Program-made: the position numbers and the translations under genes
Part shown: positions 56,194-64,000 of the stretch, piece by piece
How the letters are laid out: each line of letters begins with the position of its first letter
Numbering within the stretch: position 1 is the first letter of the stretch
Assembly (NCBI RefSeq): GCF_002849655.1
Contig: NZ_PDNW01000010.1
Span: 62,001-126,000 of the forward strand
DNA from: Pollutimonas subterranea
GTDB lineage: Bacteria; Pseudomonadota; Gammaproteobacteria; Burkholderiales; Burkholderiaceae_B
DNA: 64,000 bases
Direction: 5' to 3'
Notes under the pieces: generated by a model
Told to the model about the DNA's origin: nothing
The model's input: only the letters and a program-made list of their open reading frames with translations
The model's database searches: none

Positions 56194-57444
56194 ATGTCGA
56201 GTCGTAATGATTGCATCGCGCTGGATCAGCACGACGAGCTGGCGCCCCTAAGGAACGAGTTTTTTCTGCCTGAAGGACTAATTTACCTGGATGGCAATTC
56301 GCTTGGCGTCAGTCCCAAGGCGTCGGCATCCCGGGCCCGCGAGTTGATCGAGCAGGAGTGGGCCACCGACTTGATACGCAGCTGGAACAAGGCGGGATGG
56401 TTTGACCTGCCGGTAAAGCTAGGCGACAAGCTTGCTCCATTGATCGGGGCGAACGCCGGAGAAGTCGTGGTGACCGACTCGACGTCCATCAACCTGTTCA
56501 AAGCCCTTGCGGCCGCATTACGTATTCAGGGCCTCGATCCGGCAAAGGCCCAGCGCAGGATCATCGTCACCGAGCGGAGCAATTTTCCCACCGATATTTA
56601 TATCGCGCAGGGGCTGTCTCAATGGCTCGATCGCGGTTACCTGCTGAGGCTCGTAGACGCTCCCGAGGAACTCCACGCAGCCATCGACGACGATACGGCC
56701 GTTGTCATGCTGACGCACGTCAATTATCGCAGCGCTTATCTGCTGGATCTGGGGGGTATCACTGCGCATGCGCATCAGAAGGGCGCCCTGGTCATCTGGG
56801 ATCTTGCACATTCGGCAGGTGCGCTTCCCGTCGCACTGAACGATGCCAATGCTGACTTTGCCGTCGGCTGCACCTATAAATACCTGAATGGCGGGCCCGG
56901 CTCGCCGGCCTTCATCTGGGTCGCGCCCAGGCACCTGGCTGGCTTTTCCCAGCCCTTGTCCGGATGGTGGGGTCACGCGGCGCCGTTTGCCATGGAGCCT
57001 TCATTCCAGGCCGGTTCGGGTATAAAGCGGGCGCTTTGCGGTACGCAGCCCGTCGTTTCATTGGCGCTTGTGGAATGCGGGCTCGATATATTCGCCAAGA
57101 CCGATATGGAGGCCATACGCAAGAAGTCGCTCGCCCTGACCGATCTGTTCATTGACCTCGTTGAAACGCGTTGCGCGGCGCATCCGCTCAAGCTTGTAAC
57201 GCCGCGCCCGCATCATCTGCGTGGTAGTCACGTCAGTTTTGAGCATCCTCACGGGTATGCTGTCATGCAGGCGCTGATCGAGCGTGGGGTCATCGGCGAC
57301 TATCGCGAGCCGCATATCATGCGTTTCGGATTCACGCCCTTGTACCTGCGCTTTAGCGACGTATGGGACGCCGTGGATATCCTGCTTGATATTCTCGATA
57401 CCGCCGCTTATCGTCCAGACCAGGATAGGGTCGCCGTCACGTAG
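56194..57444 (+). CDS. kynU: Kynureninase
   Basis: A 416-residue PLP enzyme: [52 protein letters not shown], and PLP-Lys in [15 protein letters not shown]. It cleaves kynurenine or hydroxykynurenine to anthranilate and alanine. ATG 56194 gives the normal N-terminus. kynA and kynB are not seen nearby. It is 16 bases after trpF, and anthranilate links the two pathways. Confidence 0.95.
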   Translation: MSSRNDCIALDQHDELAPLRNEFFLPEGLIYLDGNSLGVSPKASASRARELIEQEWATDLIRSWNKAGWFDLPVKLGDKLAPLIGANAGEVVVTDSTSINLFKALAAALRIQGLDPAKAQRRIIVTERSNFPTDIYIAQGLSQWLDRGYLLRLVDAPEELHAAIDDDTAVVMLTHVNYRSAYLLDLGGITAHAHQKGALVIWDLAHSAGALPVALNDANADFAVGCTYKYLNGGPGSPAFIWVAPRHLAGFSQPLSGWWGHAAPFAMEPSFQAGSGIKRALCGTQPVVSLALVECGLDIFAKTDMEAIRKKSLALTDLFIDLVETRCAAHPLKLVTPRPHHLRGSHVSFEHPHGYAVMQALIERGVIGDYREPHIMRFGFTPLYLRFSDVWDAVDILLDILDTAAYRPDQDRVAVT

Positions 57445-57482
57445 CATGGTTCGACGCAACACACTCCTAATCTTCTGCTTGC

Positions 57483-58682
57483 ATGTCACGCCCAGACCCG
57501 GTTCATAAGCGGCCGCTTTCCAAGGGACGCCGCATTGCGGCCGAGCTCAGCCTTGCCGTGGGCGGCTTCGGCATAGGCACCGGCGAATTCGCGATAATGG
57601 GCCTGCTGCCCGACATCGCGGTCGACCTGGATCTGACCGCGCCTGAAGTCGGCCACCTGATCAGTGCTTATGCCCTGGGTGTTGTGATTGGCGCACCACT
57701 TATTGCCGTCGTGGCCTCCCAGTTGCCGCGACGCCTGTTGCTGATCATCTTGATGGCCTTATTTGCCGCCGGCAACCTTGCCAGTGCGTTGGCACCCTCA
57801 TATGGCTCGGTGATGATATTCCGCTTTCTGAGCGGCATGCCCCACGGTGCTTACTTCGGCGTCGCGGCATTGGTGGCCGCGTCCATGGTCGAACCGGCTC
57901 GTCGCGGACAGGCCGTAGGCCGCGTGTTGCTGGGCTTGACGGTGGCTGTGCTGGTCGGCAATCCCCTTGCCGTCTGGCTGGGGCAGGTCAGCAGCTGGCG
58001 CGCTGCCTTCGCGGCCGTCAGCGCAATAGGGCTGCTTACCGCCATACTGTTGCGAAACACGCTGCCGGATGCCCCGGCGTCGCGCCTGAACAGCCCGATG
58101 CGCGAGCTGAGCGCGTTGCGTATAGAGCAGGTCTGGTTGACGCTGGGTATTGGAGCCATCGGTTTCGGTGGCTTGTTCAGCGTGGTCAGCTATATCGTTC
58201 CCACCTTGACGCAAGTGTCCGGTGTATCGCCTGCATGGGTTCCATTCGCCATGTCATTCCTGGGCATGGGCATGATTGTCGGGAATATAGTGGGCGGCTG
58301 GTTGGCCGACAAGGCCTTGATGCCGGCCATAGGCCTGTTGTTGGTCTGGAATGTAGCAATGCTGGCTATCTTTCCCGTGTTGGCGGACCATCCCTGGGCG
58401 GCGATGACAGGGGTCTTCCTGATAGGCAGCGGTGTCGCCATCGGTCCGCCACTGCAAATCCGCCTGATGGACGCCGCGCCGCATGCGCAAACATTGGCCG
58501 CGTCGCTGAACCACTCTGCGTTCAATATGGCGAACGCTTTGGGCGCCTGGCTGGGCGGGCTGGCGATCGCTGCGGGTTACGGCTGGACCTCTACGGCCTG
58601 GGTCGGCGCGGGGCTGGCCGCCGGCGGCTTGCTGATTTTCGGGGTGGCGGTGTGGCGGTTGCAGGGCAACAAGCCCAAATGA
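57483..58682 (+). CDS. MFS transporter (AraJ/YdhP-like)
   Basis: A 399-residue major facilitator with 12 spans: FGIGTGEFAIMGLLPDIAVDL, LISAYALGVVIGAPL and RFLSGMPHGAYFGVAALV, the pattern of the DHA1 drug-efflux group. The substrate is unknown; efflux of aromatic compounds would fit its place behind kynU, but this is a guess. Confidence 0.89.
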   Translation: MSRPDPVHKRPLSKGRRIAAELSLAVGGFGIGTGEFAIMGLLPDIAVDLDLTAPEVGHLISAYALGVVIGAPLIAVVASQLPRRLLLIILMALFAAGNLASALAPSYGSVMIFRFLSGMPHGAYFGVAALVAASMVEPARRGQAVGRVLLGLTVAVLVGNPLAVWLGQVSSWRAAFAAVSAIGLLTAILLRNTLPDAPASRLNSPMRELSALRIEQVWLTLGIGAIGFGGLFSVVSYIVPTLTQVSGVSPAWVPFAMSFLGMGMIVGNIVGGWLADKALMPAIGLLLVWNVAMLAIFPVLADHPWAAMTGVFLIGSGVAIGPPLQIRLMDAAPHAQTLAASLNHSAFNMANALGAWLGGLAIAAGYGWTSTAWVGAGLAAGGLLIFGVAVWRLQGNKPK

Positions 58683-58744
58683 AAGCCTGATCGGTGCTGG
58701 GTCAGGTACTGAAGGTGTAACGCAGCTATTGATTCAACACGAAA

Positions 58745-58780
58745 AAAGACCCGCAAAAGCATGTGGCTTTGCGGGTCTTT
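58745..58780 (-). terminator. Intrinsic terminator of tRNA-Val (also works for MFS side)
   Basis: AAAGACCCGCAAA (58745-58757) and TTTGCGGGTCTTT (58768-58780) form a 13-bp stem with a 10-base loop. On the minus strand it is followed by a T-run (CTTTTTTC), so it terminates the tRNA transcript, and it may also stop the MFS transcript from the other side. Confidence 0.85.
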
Positions 58781-58812
58781 GAAAACTGCTGGGTTGAGCA
58801 GCAATTTAAATC

Positions 58813-58889
58813 TGGTAGGCAGTACTGGGTTCGAACCAGCGACCTCTACGATGTCAACGTAGCGCTCTAACCAACTGAGCTAACCGCCT
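58813..58889 (-). tRNA. tRNA-Val (anticodon GAC)
   Basis: On the minus strand a 77-base cloverleaf: acceptor AGGCGGT / ACTGCCT, D-arm GCTC-AGTTGGTTA-GAGC, anticodon stem CTACG / CGTAG with loop TTGACAT (GAC), T-arm GCTGG-TTCGAAC-CCAGT (one stem pair is G-T), discriminator A and encoded CCA. Anticodon GAC reads GUC and GUU, valine. Promoter and terminator are recognisable on both sides. Confidence 0.97.
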
Positions 58890-58901
58890 AAGAAGAACAG
58901 C

Positions 58902-58931
58902 ATTCTAGCGCAGTTATTTGGTGTTTGTCAA
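58902..58931 (-). promoter_or_regulatory. Sigma70 promoter of tRNA-Val
   Basis: On the minus strand a perfect TTGACA (58931-58926), 18 bases, then TAGAAT (58907-58902), about 13 bases before the mature tRNA 5' end. Strong consensus fits a stable-RNA promoter. Confidence 0.75.
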
Positions 58932-59131
58932 AACGATCTTTTTTCACCTCTTTCTTATACTGGTGGTCATGGTCCAGAAAGGTAAGAAGAGCTTGTGCAA
59001 TGGTTTGGTATTTTCACAACACACTGCTTTTACATTGCCTGCGTCAAGGCCGATTTCCGTGCCGATGAGAGCTGCTCCGTGCGTCGAGGTGTTACACTAA
59101 CGCAACGATTCCATTACTTATTTTGATAGAC

Positions 59132-59173
59132 ATGAACTCCATCTTTACGCGAACTACGACTTGTTGTGCCTAA
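59132..59173 (+). CDS. Threonine-rich leader peptide ahead of thrS
   Basis: A 13-codon frame: MNSIFTRTTTCCA, stop TAA. Four of 13 residues are Thr (ACG, ACT, ACG, ACT), three in a row. The stop is 85 bases before the thrS start, and a terminator lies between. It is too short for normal gene calling. The ribosome site is weak (GATAG before ATG). Role: likely sensor of charged tRNA-Thr by ribosome stalling. Confidence 0.6.
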   Translation: MNSIFTRTTTCCA

Positions 59174-59240
59174 TGTTCCCGCGTATTGTGCAGTTTGGAC
59201 GTAAATCAAAAAACCAAAACGCGGCGACTGCCGCGTTTTT
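59147..59240 (+). promoter_or_regulatory. Candidate transcription attenuator of thrS
   Basis: Segment 1 TACGCG (59146-59151, in the Thr codons) pairs with segment 2 CGCGTA (59180-59185). Segment 2 CCGCGT (59179-59184) pairs with segment 3 ACGCGG (59219-59224). Segments 3 and 4, AAAACGCGGC (59216-59225) and GCCGCGTTTT (59230-59239), form a 10-bp intrinsic terminator with a T-run. Stalling on Thr codons would free segment 2 to pair with 3 and let transcription continue. Paired by hand. Confidence 0.62.
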
Positions 59241-59257
59241 GCATTTCAGGACAGCCC

Positions 59258-61180
59258 ATGGTTCAAATTACCTTGCCCGATGGCTCGCAGCGCGAGTACC
59301 CCGGTCCCGTATCCGTTAGCGACGTTGCTCATTCCATCGGCGCCGGATTGGGGCGCGCCGCCCTGGGCGGTCGTGTGTCGGTAGAAGGCGGCGAAACCAG
59401 TCTTGTCGACACAAGCTATGTCATAGAGCACAATGCCCGGCTGGGTATCGTAACCGCCAAGGACGCCGATGGCCTGGACTTGATTCGCCATTCAACGGCT
59501 CACTTGCTGGCGTACGCCGTCAAATCGCTTTTTCCTGATGCGCAAGTCACTATCGGGCCGGTCATTGAAAATGGCTTTTACTACGACTTCTCGTATAAGC
59601 GTCCTTTTACACCTGAAGACCTCGAGGCCATTGAAAAGAAAATGACCGAGATCGTCCGCAGGAATGAGCCCGTAACACGGGAAGAATGGCTACGCGACGA
59701 TGCCGTTGCCTACTTCAAGGGTATCGGCGAGCATTACAAGGCCGAGATCATCGCCTCCATTCCTTCCAACGAGCCTATCAGTCTGTATCGTGAAGGCGAC
59801 TTCATTGACTTATGCCGAGGGCCTCACGTACCGTCCACCGGACACCTGAAGGTGTTCAAGCTCATGAAGGTTGCGGGCGCCTATTGGCGGGGCGACAGCA
59901 AAAACGAGATGCTGCAGCGTATCTACGGAACGGCGTGGGCGTCCAAGGACGAACAATCCAATTACCTGACCATGCTGGAAGAGGCGGAACGACGCGATCA
60001 CCGCAAGCTGGGGCGCGAGCTCGACTTCTTCCATTTCCAGGATGAAGCACCAGGCCTGATTTTCTGGCACCCCAAGGGCTGGACGCTATGGCAGCAAGTG
60101 GAACAATATATGCGAGCCGTGTATCGCGACAATGGCTACCAGGAAGTCAAGGCGCCGCAAATTCTCGACTTGTCCCTGTGGAAGAAGACCGGTCACTGGG
60201 ACAACTACGCCGAGAACATGTTCACGACGGAATCCGAGAACCGTACGTATGGACTCAAGCCCATGAATTGTCCGGGCCATGTGCAAATATTCAATGCCGG
60301 CCTGCACTCATACCGCGAACTGCCCATACGCTACGGCGAGTTCGGCCAGTGCCATCGTAACGAGCCGTCCGGTTCGCTGCATGGAATGATGCGTGTACGG
60401 GGCTTCACCCAGGACGATGGTCATATTTTTTGCACGGAAGACCAGTTGCAGGAAGAGTGCGTCGCCTTTACCGCCTTGTTGCAGAAGGTATATGCCGACT
60501 TTGGCTTTACAGAGATACTGTACAAGGTTGCAACTCGTCCCGAAAAACGCATAGGGTCCGACGAAGTGTGGGACAAGGCCGAGCAGGCGCTCATGGACAG
60601 CTTGAATCACACCCAGTGCGAGTACGAAGTCTCGCCTGGCGAGGGTGCTTTCTATGGTCCCAAGATCGAATATACGCTGAAAGACGCTATCGGACGCCAT
60701 TGGCAGTGTGGCACAATCCAGGTTGATTTCTCCATGCCCCAGCGACTGGGTGCCGAGTACGTCGATGCAGCCGACCAACGTAAAACGCCAGTCATGCTCC
60801 ACCGTGCCATCCTGGGGTCGTTCGAACGCTTCATAGGCATGCTCATCGAGAATCATGCTGGTGCCATGCCTGCATGGTTGTCGCCCGAACATGTCGTCGT
60901 CTGCTGTATTTCCGAGCCCTCGGCCGAATATGCCGCCGAAATCGTTCAAGGCTTGAAAAAACAAGGCTTTAGGGCCAGCTCCGATTTGCGTGCTGAAAAA
61001 ATCACCCGTAAAATCCGAGAACACAGTATGCAGAAAATACCGTACATTCTGGTGGTTGGCGAAAAAGAACGCGAAGCCGGCAGTGTGGCGGTACGCGGCA
61101 GGGGGGGAATCGATCTGGGGGTAATGTCCCTCGATGATTTTTCCGTACTGCTGCAAAACGAAATCAACGCCCGGGCGTAA
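59258..61180 (+). CDS. thrS: Threonyl-tRNA synthetase
   Basis: A 640-residue ThrS, the normal length. N-terminal TGS domain ([23 protein letters not shown]), editing/SAD domain ([34 protein letters not shown]-type, catalytic His), class II core with [24 protein letters not shown] and [11 protein letters not shown], and C-terminal anticodon domain. It charges tRNA-Thr. Start ATG 59258 has AGGA 6 bases upstream; longer frames from 59186 run through the terminator and are rejected. Probably attenuated by the leader upstream. Confidence 0.97.
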   Translation: MVQITLPDGSQREYPGPVSVSDVAHSIGAGLGRAALGGRVSVEGGETSLVDTSYVIEHNARLGIVTAKDADGLDLIRHSTAHLLAYAVKSLFPDAQVTIGPVIENGFYYDFSYKRPFTPEDLEAIEKKMTEIVRRNEPVTREEWLRDDAVAYFKGIGEHYKAEIIASIPSNEPISLYREGDFIDLCRGPHVPSTGHLKVFKLMKVAGAYWRGDSKNEMLQRIYGTAWASKDEQSNYLTMLEEAERRDHRKLGRELDFFHFQDEAPGLIFWHPKGWTLWQQVEQYMRAVYRDNGYQEVKAPQILDLSLWKKTGHWDNYAENMFTTESENRTYGLKPMNCPGHVQIFNAGLHSYRELPIRYGEFGQCHRNEPSGSLHGMMRVRGFTQDDGHIFCTEDQLQEECVAFTALLQKVYADFGFTEILYKVATRPEKRIGSDEVWDKAEQALMDSLNHTQCEYEVSPGEGAFYGPKIEYTLKDAIGRHWQCGTIQVDFSMPQRLGAEYVDAADQRKTPVMLHRAILGSFERFIGMLIENHAGAMPAWLSPEHVVVCCISEPSAEYAAEIVQGLKKQGFRASSDLRAEKITRKIREHSMQKIPYILVVGEKEREAGSVAVRGRGGIDLGVMSLDDFSVLLQNEINARA

Positions 61181-61234
61181 TACCGGGCAAGCCAGCACAG
61201 GCCTGATTTTTTATTAATTCTAGGAGTCTCAGAC

Positions 61235-61786
61235 ATCGCAACCGAAAAACCACATCGCATCAATGGTGAAATCCGCGTCCCCGAGGTGCGTCTTATCGGC
61301 GTAGAGGGTGAGCAGTTGGGGGTTGTCAAAACCGCCGACGCCCTCGTTCTGTCAGAACAACACGAAGTAGACCTGGTCGAGATTGCACCCAATGCGGAGC
61401 CACCGGTCTGCCGACTGATGGATTATGGCAAGTTCAAGTATCAAGAACAAAAGCGCCAGCAAGAAGCACGCTCAAAGCAAAAGATCATCCAGGTAAAAGA
61501 AGTCAAGTTCCGTCCCGGAACCGACGAAGGCGATTACCAGGTCAAACTGCGTAATTTGCGCCGCTTCATAGAAGAAGGCGACAAGGCCAAGGTCACCTTG
61601 CGTTTCCGTGGCCGTGAAATGGCGCACCAGGAACTCGGCATGCGCGTGCTCGAGCGCGTACGCGACGATCTCGTCGAACTATGCTTGGTCGAGGCCATGC
61701 CCAAGCTTGAAGGGCGGCAAATGGTAATGGTGCTGGCACCCCGTAAAAAGGCAACTCCGGGCAAGCCCGGCGACGCTACTTCCTGA
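61235..61786 (+). CDS. infC: Translation initiation factor IF-3, ATC start codon
   Basis: A 183-residue IF-3. The N-terminus reads [21 protein letters not shown], followed by [24 protein letters not shown] and the C-domain ([17 protein letters not shown]). The only start giving the complete family N-terminus is ATC 61235, with AGGAG 8 bases upstream. GTG 61286 would cut off 17 conserved residues. IF-3 rejects unusual start codons, so a non-AUG start allows autoregulation (AUU in E. coli). It is not followed by rpmI. Confidence 0.93.
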   Translation: MATEKPHRINGEIRVPEVRLIGVEGEQLGVVKTADALVLSEQHEVDLVEIAPNAEPPVCRLMDYGKFKYQEQKRQQEARSKQKIIQVKEVKFRPGTDEGDYQVKLRNLRRFIEEGDKAKVTLRFRGREMAHQELGMRVLERVRDDLVELCLVEAMPKLEGRQMVMVLAPRKKATPGKPGDATS

Positions 61787-61846
61787 TCTGAACCTTTCAA
61801 TCCTGTCCGTCGGCCTGTGCCGCGGGCAGGTGCTTGCAGGTGCCTT

Positions 61847-62806
61847 ATGCACGTCCTATTTGTTATTGACCCCTTACTCTCGTTAAGGGCCTACAAAGAT
61901 TCTTCAGTAGCAATGATGCGTGCCTTGACTGCCAGGGGCCACACCCTGAGCGTCGCCCATCAAGGCGATCTGTATATTGATGAAGGAACGGTCAAGGCGG
62001 TAACGACGGGTATTGTCCTGGTCGATGGCGCCGACCTGCACGGTAATGCGTGGTGGCGCGACCGCGGACCGGCAACCGAGAATACATTGGCCGAATTCGA
62101 TGCGGTCCTGATGCGCAAGGACCCGCCTTTCGACATGGAATACGTGTACGCGACGCATTTGCTCGAGTACGCCGAAGCCCAAGGTGCCCGCGTATTCAAT
62201 TCGCCGGCGGCAATCCGCAATCATCCCGAAAAGCTGGCCATTACCGAATTTGCCTCGTTTACCTCGCCGACTATCGTTACGCGCGACATGGCCAGGCTGC
62301 GTGCGTTTCATCGCAGGTATCAGGACGTCATCGTCAAGCCGCTGGACGGTATGGGCGGAACCGGTATCTTCCGCCTGCGCGAGGCCGAGCATAATGTGGG
62401 TGCCATCCTCGAGACACTGACTGACAACGGCACGCGCACCATCATGGCGCAACGCTATATTCCTGAAATACTCATGGGCGACAAGCGCATCCTGCTTATT
62501 GGCGGGAAGCCGGTGCCGTATGCACTGGCGCGCATCCCGCTCGCAGGCGAGACTCGCGGCAACCTGGCAGCCGGAGGGCGGGGCGTGGCGCAGAGTTTGT
62601 CGGCGCGCGACCTTGAAGTGGCAAATGCCATAGGTCCAAAGCTGGCTGCGCGCGGCTTGCTGCTCGTCGGCCTCGATGTCATCGGCGATTACGTCACCGA
62701 AATCAACGTCACCAGCCCTACGTGCTTCGTGGAAATTACAGAGCAAACCGATTTTGATGTCGCAGATTATTTCGCGACCGCACTCGAACAGGCCGTAGGT
62801 ACTTGA
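61847..62806 (+). CDS. gshB: Glutathione synthetase
   Basis: A 319-residue ATP-grasp enzyme: MHVLFVIDPLLSLRAYKDSSV, MRKDPPFDMEYVYAT, VKPLDGMGGTGIFR and EINVTSPTCF. It adds Gly to gamma-Glu-Cys. ATG 61847 gives the normal start; the in-frame 61817 is unnecessary. The stop is adjacent to the next start. Confidence 0.96.
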   Translation: MHVLFVIDPLLSLRAYKDSSVAMMRALTARGHTLSVAHQGDLYIDEGTVKAVTTGIVLVDGADLHGNAWWRDRGPATENTLAEFDAVLMRKDPPFDMEYVYATHLLEYAEAQGARVFNSPAAIRNHPEKLAITEFASFTSPTIVTRDMARLRAFHRRYQDVIVKPLDGMGGTGIFRLREAEHNVGAILETLTDNGTRTIMAQRYIPEILMGDKRILLIGGKPVPYALARIPLAGETRGNLAAGGRGVAQSLSARDLEVANAIGPKLAARGLLLVGLDVIGDYVTEINVTSPTCFVEITEQTDFDVADYFATALEQAVGT

Positions 62807-63208
62807 ATGACACGCATCGTATTGGTCATGCACGAACCCCTAGGCTCAGGATTCGCAGCGTGCGCCGAACATGTTCTGGGGCAGAAGCCCGAGCTGACAG
62901 TCTTCGATGTCGCGCCCGACGCTGAGCCATCCGAACTGATCCCTGAACTTACGCGGCATCTTTTGCAGGATGTCGACGAAGCAACGCTGGTTTTATGCGA
63001 TATATTTGGCGCAACCCCATTCAACATTGCCAAGCAAGCCCTTAAACTGGCAAGCAAGCAGGGGCTCACAGCGCACCTGATCACCGGCACGAATCTTTGC
63101 ATGGTCCTGAAGGCGCTGACCGACCAGCAGGATAATCCGGATAAATTAAGCGAAAGCGTTCGGCTTGGCGCCCTAAGAGGCATCGTCAACGCTGATCAGA
63201 CAAGCTGA
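62807..63208 (+). CDS. PTS EIIA component, mannose type
   Basis: A 133-residue EIIA-Man domain: IVLVMHEPLGSGFAAC with the phosphorylatable His at about 9, LVLCDIFGATPFN, and TGTNLCMVL. There are no EIIB or EIIC genes nearby, so it is probably regulatory rather than sugar transporting. It starts directly after gshB and precedes HPr and EI, as in other Alcaligenaceae. Confidence 0.9.
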   Translation: MTRIVLVMHEPLGSGFAACAEHVLGQKPELTVFDVAPDAEPSELIPELTRHLLQDVDEATLVLCDIFGATPFNIAKQALKLASKQGLTAHLITGTNLCMVLKALTDQQDNPDKLSESVRLGALRGIVNADQTS

Positions 63209-63250
63209 TTTCCCTGCCTGCCGTGCATGCCGTTAACCAAAAAGAATCTT

Positions 63251-63520
63251 ATGCCATCCATCGATATCGTGATTAGTAATAAGCTGGGTCTGCATGCCCG
63301 CGCGGCCGCGAAGCTTACCCAGCTGGCCGGCAAGTTCAGCAGTGAGATTTTCATCGCCCGTGGCGCTCAACGCGTCAACGCCAAAAGCATAATGGGCGTC
63401 ATGATGCTTGCCGCCGGCCTGGGCGTTACGGTCAAGGTGGATGCCACGGGAACCGACGCCGAGCAAGCTCTGCTCGATATCCAGTCTTTGTTCAACAACA
63501 AGTTCGGCGAGCACGAATAG
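63251..63520 (+). CDS. ptsH: Phosphocarrier protein HPr
   Basis: An 89-residue HPr: NKLGLHARAAAKLTQLA with the phosphorylated His 16 or so, and AKSIMGVMMLAAGLG around the regulatory Ser. Start ATG 63251. It passes phosphate from EI to EIIA. Confidence 0.95.
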   Translation: MPSIDIVISNKLGLHARAAAKLTQLAGKFSSEIFIARGAQRVNAKSIMGVMMLAAGLGVTVKVDATGTDAEQALLDIQSLFNNKFGEHE

Positions 63521-63549
63521 ACACGCCGCAACAGCCGGGATACCGCTTA

Positions 63550-64000
63550 ATGACCTCACGCTCATCTCACGACAATTGTGGATTTGAATCCATGTTGTGC
63601 ATGCAGGGACAAGGCGTGGTTAAAGGCTATGCCATAGGCAGGGCGGCAATCATGAGCGCGGCGGCGCTCGAGGTGGTGCACTACCGTATTGCCGAGCAAG
63701 ATGTCGAAGCCGAATGCGAGCGCTTGAAAAAAGCCTTGGCAACGGCCAGTGGCGAGCTCCAGGCCATGGCAGTGTCCTTGCCTGAAGATGCGCCGCGCGA
63801 ACTGGGCCCTCTGCTTACCGTACATAGCCTGCTGCTCGATGACGCCATGCTCCTGCAAGAGACCTGCGATCTCATCATGCATCGTCACTACAACGCCGAA
63901 TGGGCGCTGACGACGCAGGGTCAACTGCTCGCAGAGCAGTTTTCCGTCATGGAAGACGAGTATCTGCGCGAGCGGGGCGCCGACATACGCCAGGTGATCG
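63550..64000 (+). CDS. ptsI: Phosphoenolpyruvate-protein phosphotransferase EI (3' truncated)
   Basis: The first 150 codons of EI, running off the window: MQGQGVVKGYAIGRAAIM near the start, a helical HPr-binding region with VHSLLLDD, and LTTQGQLLAEQF. The catalytic His is outside the window. ATG 63550 and ATG 63592 are both possible starts. It phosphorylates HPr from PEP. Confidence 0.9.
   Translation, partial: MTSRSSHDNCGFESMLCMQGQGVVKGYAIGRAAIMSAAALEVVHYRIAEQDVEAECERLKKALATASGELQAMAVSLPEDAPRELGPLLTVHSLLLDDAMLLQETCDLIMHRHYNAEWALTTQGQLLAEQFSVMEDEYLRERGADIRQVI

Noticed and set aside
59186-59257. 24-residue N-terminal extension of thrS
   Set aside because: It would translate through the terminator hairpin and the Shine-Dalgarno; ATG 59258 gives the standard 640-residue protein.
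1-64000. CRISPR arrays, rRNA genes, complete insertion sequences, replication origin
   Set aside because: I looked for regularly spaced repeats, transposases and rRNA signatures and saw none; the only regular repeats are in the autotransporter coding region.

Overview
The window reads as chromosomal DNA of a GC-rich betaproteobacterium of the order Burkholderiales, most likely family Alcaligenaceae (Bordetella / Achromobacter / Pusillimonas-like). This is inferred from the gene order leuC-leuD-leuB-asd-fimV-truA-trpF, the gshB / EIIA / HPr / EI block, a BPSS1780-type membrane protein and the protein sequences. No species can be named from the sequence alone.

Layout. 1-3432: distal end of a carbon-phosphorus lyase operon (phnK end, phnL, phnM, phnN, phnP). 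About 3433-10470: an AT-richer accessory island with a tyrosine-integrase remnant, a two-gene helicase/nuclease pair that looks like the Hachiman anti-phage system, a truncated GIY-YIG gene, an Mrr-type restriction nuclease and a small unknown gene. 10473-18597: an AraC-type regulator divergent from a 2312-residue glycine-rich autotransporter, with an AraC-style direct repeat between them. 18685-19392: a queuosine-precursor transporter under a preQ1-I riboswitch. 19775-20727: an alpha/beta hydrolase split at a run of seven G. 20890-30378: a compact Tad (Flp) pilus operon whose CpaF ATPase carries an FHA domain. 30314-45551: housekeeping and metabolic genes (thrB, dusA, a degradative HMG-CoA reductase with a periplasmic binding protein and a divergent GAF/PucR regulator, CBS protein, YihY protein, selO, aroC, M48 lipoprotein, dgoK-dgoA). 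45686-58682: leuCDB, asd, fimV, truA, TRAP transporter subunits, trpF, kynU and an MFS exporter. 58813-64000: tRNA-Val(GAC), thrS, infC, gshB and the start of a PTS operon.

The main regulatory find is upstream of thrS. A 13-codon open reading frame with four Thr codons precedes three pairable segments and a strong intrinsic terminator, the arrangement of a ribosome-mediated attenuator. infC begins at an ATC codon behind a clear Shine-Dalgarno, which fits IF3 autoregulation. Other points are the preQ1-I aptamer covering the ribosome site of yhhQ, the FHA-CpaF fusion in a Tad locus lacking TadZ and TadV, and infC directly followed by gshB instead of rpmI-rplT.

All product calls come from reading translated motifs by eye. 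No database search was run, and RNA structures were paired by hand.
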